DNA of 46,374 nucleotides from Clostridia bacterium. Lineage in GTDB: Bacteria > Bacillota > Clostridia > Oscillospirales > CAG-272. The notes under the pieces were generated by a model that was not told the origin of the DNA, did not search any database, and saw only the letters and a list, made by a program, of their open reading frames with translations. Made by a program: the position numbers and the translations under genes. The stretch is taken from positions 1 to 46,374 of the forward strand of contig JAFSSQ010000087.1 of assembly GCA_017450965.1 (NCBI GenBank), read 5' to 3'. Below are positions 15,694-24,901 of the stretch, one piece after another. Numbering within the stretch: the stretch's first letter is position 1; each line of letters opens with the position of its first letter.

Positions 15694-17655
15694 ATGCCTC
15701 ATATCAATAAACTGGAACTTTCCGTCGCCAATCTCATCGCGGCCGGAGAAGTGGTCGACAGACCCTCCTCCGTTCTCAAGGAACTGCTTGAGAACGCGAT
15801 CGACGCGGGTGCGAGCGCCGTTACCGCCGAGATCCGCCGGGGCGGGATCTCCCTTATCCGCGTGACCGACGACGGCTGCGGGATGACCCCGGAGGATCTG
15901 CCGCTTTCCGTTCTCCGCCACGCGACGAGCAAGATCAGCCGCGCCGAGGATCTCTCCGAGATCCTGACGCTCGGCTTCCGCGGCGAGGCTCTTGCCGCGA
16001 TCTCCGCCGTCTCTGACGTCCGGATCCTGACGCGCACCGCCGACGCGGACGTCGGCGCCCTTTTGGAGGCGGAAGCAGGTCGCGTTCCCCGGATCAGCGA
16101 GGTGGGCTGCGCCCGCGGTACGACCGTTCTGGTCGAAAACCTCTTTTCAAACGTCCCCGCCCGGCAAAAGTTTTTGAAGTCCGATCGCACCGAGGCGCAG
16201 TCCTGCTCCTTCGTTGCGGAAAAGGTCGCGCTCTCGCACCCCGAGATCCGCTTTACCTATCTCTCGGACGGCGCGGAAAAGTTCACCACCGCCGGCGACG
16301 GGAACCGCAAAAACGCCCTTTACTCCGTCTTCGGGCGGCAATTTGCCGCCTCCCTCGTCCCCGTCAAAGAGGAAGCGGGCGGCATCCTTGTCTCCGGCTA
16401 TATCGGAACGCCTGCGCAGGTACACGCCAATCGGAGCTTTGAAAACTTCTTTATCAACGGGCGCTATATCCGCTCGAAAACGGCAACGGCCGCCGTGGAG
16501 CAGGCGTACCAGTCCTATCTGCCGGAAGGGAAGTTTCCGACCGCCTGCCTCTGGATCACGCTTTCCCCCGGCGTTGTGGACGTGAACGTCCATCCCGCCA
16601 AACTGGAAGTAAAGTTTTCAAACGAGCGCGCGGTTTTCGAGGCGGTCTATTACGCCGTTCGCACCGCGATCAAAAACGACGTTCAGCGCGCCGCGCTCGC
16701 CCTGCCGGCGGAGGAGAAAACGCCTGCCCCCGCCGGGCAAAGCGAGTCTTTCCGTCTCCCGCTCTCGACCGTTTCCGTTCCGATGCGCGACCGGACCGAG
16801 CCGAAAGCGCCGGCGGACACGCTCTTTGACGCCGTTTTAACACCTCGGCAGGAAAAAACGCTGCCTCGCGCGGCAACCGAGCCGCTTTTCCCGTCCTTTT
16901 CGGCGCACGCCCCTCTCTCCAGTGCCCCGCCCTCCGATTTTTACGCCGGGTATCAAAAATATGCGGCGCCGCCGGCGGGTTACGAAGGACCCGCCGAGCC
17001 TGCTTTTGCCAAATCCGCTCCCCCCGCCGAACAGCCGGAGGAGAGCGCCGCGCGGGAGACGCCCGCCCGTTTTCCCATCCGCTATCTCGGGATCGCCTTT
17101 GAGACCTACATCCTGGCGGAGCGCGGGGACGAGCTCCTGATCATCGACAAGCACGCGGCGCACGAGCGTGTGATCTACGAAAGTCTGATCCGTACCCGCT
17201 TTGCCGACGACGCGCCCCCGCAGCTTCTCCTCGTTCCCATCCGCCTCCGGCTGACGCCGGTCGAGACGGCCGCCCTGGAGGAGTACGGAGAGGACGTCCG
17301 CCGGGCTGGGTTTGAGTTTACCGTTTCCGACGACGGAGCGGACGTTACGCAGATCCCAGGGATCCTCACCCCTCCCCAGGCAGCCGATCTCCTTTCCTCC
17401 GCCGCCTCGCTTCTCGCGGAGGGGAGCGGCGTTTCCGCCGTAAGGATGAAGGAGGATCTCTTCCGGCGTTCCCTTTATACCGCCTCCTGCAAGGCGGCGA
17501 TGAAGGGCGGCCGCTATGACGGCGAGGAACACCTCCGCTGGCTCTGCGGGGAGCTTTCCCGCTGCGAGGATATCCGCGTCTGTCCGCACGGCCGGCCGGT
17601 TGTGACCGTGCTTTCCCGCGCTTATCTCGACAGAAGCTTCCAAAGGACGAAATAA
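15694..17655 (+). CDS. mutL: DNA mismatch repair endonuclease MutL
   Basis: The product is 653 residues. The GHKL ATPase half holds ELLENAIDAGAS, DDGCGM, GFRGEALAAI and RGTTV. A Pro/Ala-rich linker spans about 330-465. The C-terminal half carries the metal-binding endonuclease motif as DKHAAHERVIYE (about 485-496), matching DQHA(x2)E(x4)E except Gln to Lys, plus CPHGRPV near the end. This indicates a nicking MutL that works without MutH, as usual in Firmicutes. It is translated from a strong SD and followed four bases later by tgt. Confidence 0.96.
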   Translation: MPHINKLELSVANLIAAGEVVDRPSSVLKELLENAIDAGASAVTAEIRRGGISLIRVTDDGCGMTPEDLPLSVLRHATSKISRAEDLSEILTLGFRGEALAAISAVSDVRILTRTADADVGALLEAEAGRVPRISEVGCARGTTVLVENLFSNVPARQKFLKSDRTEAQSCSFVAEKVALSHPEIRFTYLSDGAEKFTTAGDGNRKNALYSVFGRQFAASLVPVKEEAGGILVSGYIGTPAQVHANRSFENFFINGRYIRSKTATAAVEQAYQSYLPEGKFPTACLWITLSPGVVDVNVHPAKLEVKFSNERAVFEAVYYAVRTAIKNDVQRAALALPAEEKTPAPAGQSESFRLPLSTVSVPMRDRTEPKAPADTLFDAVLTPRQEKTLPRAATEPLFPSFSAHAPLSSAPPSDFYAGYQKYAAPPAGYEGPAEPAFAKSAPPAEQPEESAARETPARFPIRYLGIAFETYILAERGDELLIIDKHAAHERVIYESLIRTRFADDAPPQLLLVPIRLRLTPVETAALEEYGEDVRRAGFEFTVSDDGADVTQIPGILTPPQAADLLSSAASLLAEGSGVSAVRMKEDLFRRSLYTASCKAAMKGGRYDGEEHLRWLCGELSRCEDIRVCPHGRPVVTVLSRAYLDRSFQRTK

Positions 17656-17659
17656 CGTT

Positions 17660-18796
17660 ATGTTTGTTATAAAAAAGACGGAAGGCGCCGCCCGCCGCGG
17701 CGTTCTCCGCACGGTACACGGCGATATCGAAACGCCCGTTTTTATGAACGTGGGGACCAGCGCCGCGATCAAAGGCGGTCTCTCCGCGCTCGATCTCAAG
17801 GAGATCGGCTGCACCGTTGAACTGTCCAACACCTATCATCTCCATATTCGGCCGGGCGACGACCTGATCCGCCGGTTAGGGGGGCTCCACCGCTTTATGT
17901 CCTGGGACGGTCCGATCCTCACAGACAGCGGCGGCTTCCAGGTTTTTTCCCTTGCGCAGCTCCGTAAGATCACGGAGGAGGGTGTCGCATTTTCCTCTCA
18001 CATGGACGGCAAGCGGATCTTTATGGGGCCGGAGGAGTCGATGCGCATCCAGTCCAACCTCGGCTCCACGATCGCGATGGCGTTTGACGAATGCGTGGAA
18101 AACCCGGCGGAATACGCTTACGCAAAAATGTCCGCCGACCGTACCGCCCGATGGCTGCTCCGCTGCCAGGAGGAAATGAAGCGCCTTAACGCTCTTCCCA
18201 CGGCGGTCAATCCGCAGCAGCTGCTCTTCGGGATCAACCAGGGATGCACCTATGCCGATCTGCGGATCGAACATATGAAGACGATCGCGGAGTACGAACT
18301 CGACGGGTACGCGATCGGAGGGCTCGCGGTGGGGGAACCGGCGCCCGTCATGTACGAAATGATCGAGGCGGTAGAGCCTTATATGCCGAAAGACAAGCCG
18401 AGATACCTGATGGGCGTGGGAACGCCGGTCAATATTCTCGAAGGGATCTATCGCGGCGTGGACTTTTTCGATTGTGTGATGCCCAGCCGCAACGCCCGCC
18501 ACGGCAATCTCTTTACCCATTTCGGCAAGATCAATCTTAATAACGAAAAATACGCCGAGGATCCGCGGCCGATCGATCCCGTCTGCGGATGCGAGGCCTG
18601 CCGCCATCACAGCCGCGCGTATATCCGCCATCTCTTCAAGGCGCGGGAAGCGCTTGCGATGCGCCTTTGCGTGATCCACAATCTCTATTTTTACAACGAG
18701 ATGATGCGCGATATCCGGCAGGCGCTCGACGATGGGCGGTACGAGGCCTTTTACCGGGAAAAGCGGGCGATCTACGATGCCCGCTGCGAGGACTGA
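17660..18796 (+). CDS. tgt: Queuine/preQ1 tRNA-guanine transglycosylase
   Basis: The product is 378 residues, the usual bacterial Tgt size. Visible features are the substrate-binding DSGGFQVFSLAQLRK, FGINQGCTYADLR, YAIGGLAVGEP, and the second catalytic Asp in GVDFFDCVMPSRNARHG. The zinc site near the C-terminus is CGCEAC…H. Tgt exchanges G34 for preQ1 in tRNAs with GUN anticodons. It is unusual as the last gene of a mutS-mutL run, where miaA or hfq is more common. A bidirectional terminator follows. Confidence 0.96.
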   Translation: MFVIKKTEGAARRGVLRTVHGDIETPVFMNVGTSAAIKGGLSALDLKEIGCTVELSNTYHLHIRPGDDLIRRLGGLHRFMSWDGPILTDSGGFQVFSLAQLRKITEEGVAFSSHMDGKRIFMGPEESMRIQSNLGSTIAMAFDECVENPAEYAYAKMSADRTARWLLRCQEEMKRLNALPTAVNPQQLLFGINQGCTYADLRIEHMKTIAEYELDGYAIGGLAVGEPAPVMYEMIEAVEPYMPKDKPRYLMGVGTPVNILEGIYRGVDFFDCVMPSRNARHGNLFTHFGKINLNNEKYAEDPRPIDPVCGCEACRHHSRAYIRHLFKAREALAMRLCVIHNLYFYNEMMRDIRQALDDGRYEAFYREKRAIYDARCED

Positions 18797-18829
18797 ACGT
18801 CCGCCCCGTATCTCTTCCGAAAAACGAAA

Positions 18830-18864
18830 AAAGATCCCGTCGGGCGCAAACCGACGGGATCTTT
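18830..18864. terminator. Bidirectional terminator between convergent units
   Basis: AAAGATCCCGTCGG (18830-18843) pairs perfectly over 14 bp with CCGACGGGATCTTT (18851-18864) around a 7-nt loop. A-rich and T-containing flanks serve both the + strand tgt unit and the - strand unit ending at 18884. Confidence 0.88.
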
Positions 18865-18883
18865 GTTTGGATCCGTGTGAGGG

Positions 18884-19144
18884 TCAGAGAGATTTGAAAA
18901 ACGAGTAGAGAAAGCCGGGCAAAAAACGATAAAGGAGCGACGCGAGATAGAGAAGGGGGATAACGGCCAGCGGAACGGCGGCGAACACGAAGAGAAGGAT
19001 CGCCGCAACGCGGTATCCGCGGGCGCGCGGAGGGCGGACGCCGTTTTTTTCTCTTTGCAAAACGAGAAGCACGATCGCCGCGGCAAGCCCAAGGAGCGAA
19101 AGCGGGATCAGGATCAGTACGTCAAACCGGATCAGTGTTTCCAT
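18884..19144 (-). CDS. Small two-helix membrane protein, unknown
   Basis: The product is 86 residues with two hydrophobic stretches (VLILIPLSLLGLAAAIVLLV and a second of about 25 residues after a basic linker REKNGVRPPRARGYR), ending in an aromatic amphipathic tail (LLYRFLPGFLYSFFKSL). AAAGGA precedes its ATG. It begins 27 bases after the clpX stop, so it is probably the last gene of the tig-clpP-clpX unit. I do not recognise a family. Confidence 0.65.
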   Translation of the reverse strand: METLIRFDVLILIPLSLLGLAAAIVLLVLQREKNGVRPPRARGYRVAAILLFVFAAVPLAVIPLLYLASLLYRFLPGFLYSFFKSL

Positions 19145-19171
19145 AGGTGTCCTTTTTTGCGTTCTGAGCGA

Positions 19172-20464
19172 TCACTCATAGCGGATCGCTTCTTTCCCGT
19201 CGGCAAACGCGGCGGTCACCACGACTTTTTTGACCTCGGTTTTGGAGGGAAGTTCAAACATCACCGGAAGGAGCAGCTCCTCGATGATCGCGCGCAGACC
19301 GCGGGCGCCGGTATTCCGCTCGATCGCCTTGCGGGCGATGATGCGGCAGGCCTCGTCTTCAAACTGAAGCTCCTTGTTTTCCATCGCAAAGAGCTTTTTA
19401 TACTGTTTGATGATGGAGTTTTTCGGCTCCGAGAGGATGGTGACCAGGGCGTCTTCGTCCAGATGGTCGAGGGAAACCAGCACGGGCATCCGCCCGACAA
19501 GCTCGGGGATCAGTCCGAATTTGACGATGTCGTGCGGCGTGGCAAAGCGCAAGAGATCCTTGCGGTCGGCTTTGCTCCGGACGCCGGCGTTGAAGCCGAT
19601 GGCGGAGGAGTTGATCCGTTTTTCGATGATCTTCTCCAGCCCGTCGAACGCGCCGCCGCAGATAAAGAGGATATTCTCGGTATTGACCTGGATAAACTCC
19701 TGATTGGGGTGTTTTCTTCCGCCCTGCGGAGGAACGTTGGAGACGGTGCCTTCGAGGATCTTGAGGAGCGCCTGCTGCACCCCTTCGCCCGATACGTCGC
19801 GCGTGATCGAACGGTTTTCCCCCTTGCGGGAGATCTTGTCGATCTCGTCGATATAGATGATCCCGCGCTCCGCGCGCGACACGTCGTAGTCGGCCGCCTG
19901 GATCAGACGGAGCAGGATATTCTCCACGTCTTCTCCGACGTAGCCGGCCTCGGTCAGGGTGGTCGCGTCCGCGATCGCAAAGGGAACGTCAAAGGTCTTC
20001 GCCAGCGTCTGCGCGAGATAGGTCTTGCCGACGCCGGTGGGACCGATCAGAAGAACATTGCTTTTCTGGAGCTGAACGTCGGGGGACAGAGCCGCGGCGA
20101 TCGGGTCGTTTTCCGTTTTTTTGTCCGCTTTTTTCGCGTCCGCTTTCCGGTCGAGCAGGGAAATGCGCTTGTAATGGTTATAGACCGCGACGCTTAACGC
20201 GACTTTCGCCTCGCTTTGTCCGATGACGTAGGCGTCCAGCGTCGCTTTGATCTCCTGCGGGATCGGGAGCTTTTTCTCGCTCGTTTCGGCGGGCGCGGTT
20301 TGCTCGGCCGTCTCGGAGAGGATGCCGTTGCAGGCGTCGATGCAGGTATCGCAGATATAGCAATCCGAGATCGGGGAGGGAATAAGAAAGAGGACCTGAC
20401 GCTCGTTGCGCCCGCAGAAGGAACAGGTGCGGAGAGGCGGTGTGGTGTGTTTGGAATTTGCCAC
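19172..20464 (-). CDS. clpX: ATP-dependent Clp protease ATP-binding subunit ClpX
   Basis: I take the GTG at 20464 as start: it has an AAAGGA upstream and gives the standard ClpX N-terminus; the frame extends further upstream but that part overlaps clpP. The product is 430 residues. The N-terminal zinc-binding domain has RTCSFCGRN and CYICDTCI (about residues 12-42). The AAA+ module has Walker [14 protein letters not shown], Walker [11 protein letters not shown], and the ClpX pore and sensor regions ([19 protein letters not shown]). ClpX unfolds substrates for ClpP, encoded directly upstream. Confidence 0.96.
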   Translation of the reverse strand: MANSKHTTPPLRTCSFCGRNERQVLFLIPSPISDCYICDTCIDACNGILSETAEQTAPAETSEKKLPIPQEIKATLDAYVIGQSEAKVALSVAVYNHYKRISLLDRKADAKKADKKTENDPIAAALSPDVQLQKSNVLLIGPTGVGKTYLAQTLAKTFDVPFAIADATTLTEAGYVGEDVENILLRLIQAADYDVSRAERGIIYIDEIDKISRKGENRSITRDVSGEGVQQALLKILEGTVSNVPPQGGRKHPNQEFIQVNTENILFICGGAFDGLEKIIEKRINSSAIGFNAGVRSKADRKDLLRFATPHDIVKFGLIPELVGRMPVLVSLDHLDEDALVTILSEPKNSIIKQYKKLFAMENKELQFEDEACRIIARKAIERNTGARGLRAIIEELLLPVMFELPSKTEVKKVVVTAAFADGKEAIRYE

Positions 20465-20484
20465 GCGTTTCGTCCTTTCGGCTC

Positions 20485-21093
20485 TTATTTGCGTTTTGCG
20501 ATCACTTCGTCGATCAGACCGTAGGCAAGCGCCTCCTCCGCCGACATGAAGTTGTCGCGGTCGGTATCCCGCGCGATCTCCTCGAGCGGCCGTCCGGTAT
20601 TTGCGGAGAGGATGCGGTTCAGGCGGTCTTTGGTTTTGAGGATATGGTCGGCCTGGATCTTGATATCTGACGCCTGCCCCCGGCTGCCGCCGGAGGGTTG
20701 ATGGATCATGATCTCGCTGTTGGGAAGAGCGAAGCGCTTTCCCTTTGCGCCGGAGGAGAGGAGGAACGCTCCCATCGACGCCGCCATCCCGATACAGATC
20801 GTGGAAACGTCGCATTTCACGAAGTTCATCGTGTCGTAGATCGCGAGTCCTGCGGAAACCGATCCGCCGGGGCTGTTGATATAGAGGTTGATGTCCTTGT
20901 CGGGATCGACGGATTCCAGATAGAGCATCTGCGCTACGCAGAGAGAAGCGGTTACGTCGCTTACCTCATCCGAGAGGATAACGATCCGGTCGGAAAGCAG
21001 GCGGGAAAAAATATCAAAGGATCTCTCGCCGTTGCTCGTCTGTTCGATCACGTAAGGGACCAGAGCGGCTCTTTCGGTGTTTGTGTTCTTCAT
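20485..21093 (-). CDS. clpP: ATP-dependent Clp protease proteolytic subunit ClpP
   Basis: The product is 202 residues. The catalytic Ser106 lies in [14 protein letters not shown] and His131 in [10 protein letters not shown]; the third residue is in [11 protein letters not shown]. The early phrase [15 protein letters not shown] is typical. ClpP forms a double heptamer barrel and works with ClpX. It sits between tig and clpX, the classic order of this operon. Confidence 0.97.
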   Translation of the reverse strand: MKNTNTERAALVPYVIEQTSNGERSFDIFSRLLSDRIVILSDEVSDVTASLCVAQMLYLESVDPDKDINLYINSPGGSVSAGLAIYDTMNFVKCDVSTICIGMAASMGAFLLSSGAKGKRFALPNSEIMIHQPSGGSRGQASDIKIQADHILKTKDRLNRILSANTGRPLEEIARDTDRDNFMSAEEALAYGLIDEVIAKRK

Positions 21094-21117
21094 GTGCTAT
21101 CCTTTCTGGCAGGCGCG

Positions 21118-22587
21118 TTATTTCGTTTCTTTCGGTTCCGCTTTCTTTTTGGTGGTTTTTGCGGGTTTTTCCGCCTTTTCGGCAGCCGCTTCCTTTTTCA
21201 CCGGGGCTTTCTTCGCCGCGGGCTTTTTGGCGGCAGCGGGCTTCTTCTCGGGGTCCGCTTTTTTGGCGGGCGCCTTTTTCGCCTTGGCGGGCTTTTCGCC
21301 TTCCGCTTCCTCGGTGATCTTAGCGGAGTCGCGGACCAGTTTCATCGCGCTCTCGGCGAGGACGTCGCGCTTGACGTTTTCGCGCGGGACGTACTCCCCG
21401 ATCTTGTCGGCGTCAATCCCGTAGGCGTCCGCGATCTTTTTCAGCTCGGCGTCGATCTGCTCGTCGGTCGCTTCCAGCTTTTCCGCTTCGGCGATCGTTT
21501 CCAGAGCAAGACGGGTGCGGACGGATTTTTCAGCGCGGGGCATCATTTCCGCTTTCAGACCCGCGAGGTCTTTGCCCGTATACTTCATGTAGTCGTCAAG
21601 GGAGAGCCCGCTGCGGCGGAGGCTCATTTCATAGTCGCGGACGATGTTCTCGGCTTCCGCATCGAACATACAGGCCGGGATATCGCCTTCCAGCTTGGAG
21701 GCGAGCGCGTCGGCGAGGCTTTCTTCCAGGTGAGACTCCGCGTGCTTTTCATGCTCTTCGGTGATTTTTGCCTTCACGTCGGCAAGATATTCAGCGTAGG
21801 TGTCAAAATCGGAAACGTCTTTCGCGAACTCGTCGTCAAGCTCGGGCAGGATCTTGCGCTTCAGCGCGTTCAGTTTGCACTTGAAAACGGCGGGCTTGCC
21901 GGCAAGCTCTTTTGCGTGATACTCCTCGGGGAAGGTGACGTTGACGTCGAATTCGGCGCCTACCTCCTTGCCGACGATCTGCTCCTCAAAACCGGGGATA
22001 AAGGTGCCGGAGCCGAGAACGAGATCCTGGCTGACGCCCTTGCCGCCCTCAAAGGCCTTGCCGTCGCAGAAGCCCTCGTAGTCGATGTTGGCGATATCGG
22101 CCGCCTCGGCGGGTCTGCCGGTCACGTCCTCGGTGCGGGAATTGCGCTCGCGCACGCCCTTGATGCGGTCGTTGATCTCCTCTTCGGTCACGGGATGATA
22201 GTGGCGCTCCACCTCGATCCCCTTGTAGCCCTTGATGGTAAGCTCGGGTCTGACCCAGACGGTCGCCAGCACGCGCACGCCGCTTTCTCCGATCTCGTCG
22301 AGATCGAACTCGGGACGGGAAACGATCTCAAGCCCGGACGCCTTTTCCGCCTCGGCATACGCGGCGGGGATCAGGTTGTTGAGCGCGTCTTCATAGAAAA
22401 CGCCTTTGCCGTACATTTTCTCGATCACGGGACGGGGCGCTTTGCCGCGGCGGAAGCCGGGGACGGTGATGTTGCGGGATTTCTCCCGGAAGATCTTTGT
22501 CACTTCGGCGTCAAAGGTCTCCTTTTCGATAGAAAACTCGATCACGTACTGGTTTTTGCTTTTTTCTTCGGATTTGATGAAAGCCAT
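21118..22587 (-). CDS. tig: Trigger factor with a long Lys/Ala/Pro-rich C-terminal tail
   Basis: The product is 489 residues, longer than the usual 430 or so. The N-terminal ribosome-binding loop is VPGFRRGKAPRPVIEKMYG (about residues 42-60). The PPIase (FKBP-like) domain follows (ANIDYEGFCDGKAFEGGKG, about 155-240), then the helical chaperone arms. From about residue 426 a 64-residue tail of AKKAPAKK-type repeats replaces the usual short end; it resembles histone-H1-like tails. The trigger factor binds nascent chains at ribosomal protein L23. The tail might add RNA or ribosome affinity (inference). A consensus promoter precedes the gene, and clpP and clpX follow. Confidence 0.93.
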   Translation of the reverse strand: MAFIKSEEKSKNQYVIEFSIEKETFDAEVTKIFREKSRNITVPGFRRGKAPRPVIEKMYGKGVFYEDALNNLIPAAYAEAEKASGLEIVSRPEFDLDEIGESGVRVLATVWVRPELTIKGYKGIEVERHYHPVTEEEINDRIKGVRERNSRTEDVTGRPAEAADIANIDYEGFCDGKAFEGGKGVSQDLVLGSGTFIPGFEEQIVGKEVGAEFDVNVTFPEEYHAKELAGKPAVFKCKLNALKRKILPELDDEFAKDVSDFDTYAEYLADVKAKITEEHEKHAESHLEESLADALASKLEGDIPACMFDAEAENIVRDYEMSLRRSGLSLDDYMKYTGKDLAGLKAEMMPRAEKSVRTRLALETIAEAEKLEATDEQIDAELKKIADAYGIDADKIGEYVPRENVKRDVLAESAMKLVRDSAKITEEAEGEKPAKAKKAPAKKADPEKKPAAAKKPAAKKAPVKKEAAAEKAEKPAKTTKKKAEPKETK

Positions 22588-22622
22588 TTTTGTATATCCT
22601 CCATTTTTTTACAAACAAAGTA

Positions 22623-22651
22623 ATTGTATAGAATTTTTTGTCTTTTGTCAA
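22623..22651 (-). promoter_or_regulatory. Sigma-A-type promoter of the tig-clpP-clpX unit
   Basis: On the - strand a perfect TTGACA (22651-22646) and TACAAT (22628-22623) are spaced 17 bp. TGGAGGA (22605-22599) lies before the tig ATG. Confidence 0.85.
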
Positions 22652-22667
22652 GGAAAACAGGGAAAAA

Positions 22668-23396
22668 TCAGAAAGAAACCGGCGGCGGGATGCGGAAAGG
22701 GATAAAGTTGAGCGCGTCCGCGGAAACCAGCGTCATCCGGATCCCCTCAAAGAGGGCGGTGCGGGGGGTGAGATAGTCGCCGTGGATATGCCCGTAGTAG
22801 ACTTCCGTTACGCCGAACTCGTGCAGTGTGTCGACAAGCGGGCGGCAGACGAACGCCCCGCGCACGGGCGGAAAATGGAAGAAGGCAAGGATCGGCGCGT
22901 CCGGAGAAAGCGCGCGCGCCATCCGGAGACTCGCTTTGAGCCGTCCGTTTTCCCGGTTGACGAGCTTCTGGTAGTCAGTCCCCTTCGGGACGTTCAGGGA
23001 ATTGTCGTTGAACCAGCCGCGCGTTCCGGCGATCAGAAGGCCTTCCGCAAGAAAAGCGGAATTGTGGAGCAGGCGGATCGTGGTGATCCCGTTCGCTTCA
23101 AACAGGTTTTTCAGCTTTCGCGCCGTTGCCCACCAGAGATCGTGATTTCCCTTTGAGATAATCTTGGCGCCGGGAAGGGAATCGAGGAACCGCAGGTCCT
23201 CCACCGCTTCTTCTGGGGAGAGCGCCCAGGAGAGGTCGCCGGGCAGGATCACGGTATCGTCAGCGGAGACGAGAGAGGTCCAGTTTTTTTCGATCTTATC
23301 CAGATATCCGGTCCAGCGGTGTCCGAAAACCTCCATGGACTTGTTCGTTCCGGGACCGGTCGAAAGATGGAGATCGGCGATCGTGTAAAGAGACAT
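22668..23396 (-). CDS. Metallophosphoesterase family protein
   Basis: The product is 242 residues. The metallophosphatase motifs appear in order: IADLHLS (D-x-H), LPGDLSW (GD), ISKGNHDLWW (GNHD), AFFHFPP and YYGHIHGDY (GHxH). These bind a di-metal centre. It is the YkuE/Icc-like single-domain type often called a serine/threonine phosphatase, but the substrate cannot be told from sequence. It starts five bases after the thrC stop with no good SD of its own, so coupled translation at the end of the lepB-to-thrC run is likely. Confidence 0.9.
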   Translation of the reverse strand: MSLYTIADLHLSTGPGTNKSMEVFGHRWTGYLDKIEKNWTSLVSADDTVILPGDLSWALSPEEAVEDLRFLDSLPGAKIISKGNHDLWWATARKLKNLFEANGITTIRLLHNSAFLAEGLLIAGTRGWFNDNSLNVPKGTDYQKLVNRENGRLKASLRMARALSPDAPILAFFHFPPVRGAFVCRPLVDTLHEFGVTEVYYGHIHGDYLTPRTALFEGIRMTLVSADALNFIPFRIPPPVSF

Positions 23397-23401
23397 AGGC
23401 G

Positions 23402-24889
23402 TTACCGGATGAACTCGGCGATCGAGGGGCGCATCCCGTCTGTCGTGACCGTCTCGGTGAAGCGGACGGGCTTTTTCGTGCAGGCGGCCAGCGGCGCCGG
23501 GATCGGGCGTCCGGCGCGGGCGGCAAGAAGATCGAGGGCTTTGAGCGCGTCGTCCGTGTGTTCGCCCGTCAGCGCTTCGTAAACCGCCGCGGCAAACTTG
23601 AAGGGGCTGGCGGTGGAGGCGGTCAGGATCGGAAGATCGCCGCCCGTTTCCCGCCGGTACTGTTCTGCGCAGTTGGCGGCGACGGCGGTGTGCGTGTCGA
23701 TCAGATAACCGAAGGAGTCAAACGTGCGCCGGATCGTTTCCTTTGTTTCGGTTTCACCGCAGAAATAGCCGGAAAACTCGCTTTGCAGGGCGGCGAGCGT
23801 TTCGGGATCCACGGTATACTCTCCCGTCTCCCGCAGGGCGCGCATCCAGAGGCGGACTTTTTCGTCGCCGGCGATGAGATAGAGGAGACGTTCCAGATTG
23901 CTGGAGACCAGGATGTCCATCGAGGGGGAGATCGTCAGATGGAAGTCCCGCTTTTTGGTATAGTGACCGGTGCGGATAAAATCGGTCAGGACGTTGTTTT
24001 GATTGGAGGCGCAGATAAAACGGCGGAAGGGAACGCCCATCCGCTTCGCCATATAAGCGGCGAGAATGTTGCCGAAGTTGCCGGTCGGCACGCAGACGTC
24101 GACGGGAGAACCGAGGGAAACGCGGCCGCACCGCACCAGCTCCAGATAAGAGTAGACGTAATAGACGACTTGCGGGACGAGCCGGCCGAAGTTGATCGAG
24201 TTCGCGCTGGTGAGGATCGCTTCGGACTCTCTCACCGTCTTGGCGAATTCCTTGTCAATGAAGATGCGTTTGAGCTCGGTCTGCGCCGTGTCAAAGTTCC
24301 CCTCCACGGCGGAAACCTTGACGTTGCCGCCCTCCTGGGTCACCATCTGCAGCTCCTGCACGCGGCTGACGCCGCCCTTGGGATAGAAAACCTGGATCTT
24401 TACCCCGTCCACGCCGGAAAAGCCCTCCAGGGCCGCCTTACCGGTATCGCCGGAGGTGGCGACAAGGATGACGGCGGTGCGGTGCTCCGCCGTTTTTTTC
24501 AGGGAGGCGGCGAGAAGCCGCGGCATCAGCTGGAGCGCCATATCCTTGAAGGCGCAGGTGGGACCGTGCCAAAGCTCGATAAAAAACTGACCGCCGATCT
24601 CGGGGGAAAGGGCGATCGCCCCCTCCGGGAAACGGTCGGGAGAGTAGGCCAGCCCCGCGTACGAAAGCAGCTCCTCCTCGGTAAAATCGGTCAGATACTT
24701 GGCGATCACCTTTGCCGCGAGCGCCTCGTAGGAAAGCGGGAGAAAGGAGGCGAGCTCCCCCTCCTCGAGCTGCGGGATACGCCGGGGCATATAAAGTCCG
24801 CCGTTGATCGCAAGGCCGCGCTTGATCGCGCAGGCGGCGGAAACGCTTTCGTTGGTCAGTCTCGCGTCCCGTGTGCTGATGTAGTTCAT
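23402..24889 (-). CDS. thrC: Threonine synthase
   Basis: The product is 495 residues, the size of the long ThrC class. It begins YISTRDARLTNESVSAACAI and has the PLP-lysine in TCAFKDMALQLMPRLL, plus VATSGDTGKAALEGFSGVDG and the phosphate-binding VPTGNFGNILAAYMAKRMG. The enzyme turns O-phosphohomoserine into threonine. AAGGAGAAG lies just before the ATG. No other threonine genes are near, and no leader attenuator was seen because the gene is internal to a run. Confidence 0.95.
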   Translation of the reverse strand: MNYISTRDARLTNESVSAACAIKRGLAINGGLYMPRRIPQLEEGELASFLPLSYEALAAKVIAKYLTDFTEEELLSYAGLAYSPDRFPEGAIALSPEIGGQFFIELWHGPTCAFKDMALQLMPRLLAASLKKTAEHRTAVILVATSGDTGKAALEGFSGVDGVKIQVFYPKGGVSRVQELQMVTQEGGNVKVSAVEGNFDTAQTELKRIFIDKEFAKTVRESEAILTSANSINFGRLVPQVVYYVYSYLELVRCGRVSLGSPVDVCVPTGNFGNILAAYMAKRMGVPFRRFICASNQNNVLTDFIRTGHYTKKRDFHLTISPSMDILVSSNLERLLYLIAGDEKVRLWMRALRETGEYTVDPETLAALQSEFSGYFCGETETKETIRRTFDSFGYLIDTHTAVAANCAEQYRRETGGDLPILTASTASPFKFAAAVYEALTGEHTDDALKALDLLAARAGRPIPAPLAACTKKPVRFTETVTTDGMRPSIAEFIR

Positions 24890-24901
24890 AACTTCTCCTT
24901 T

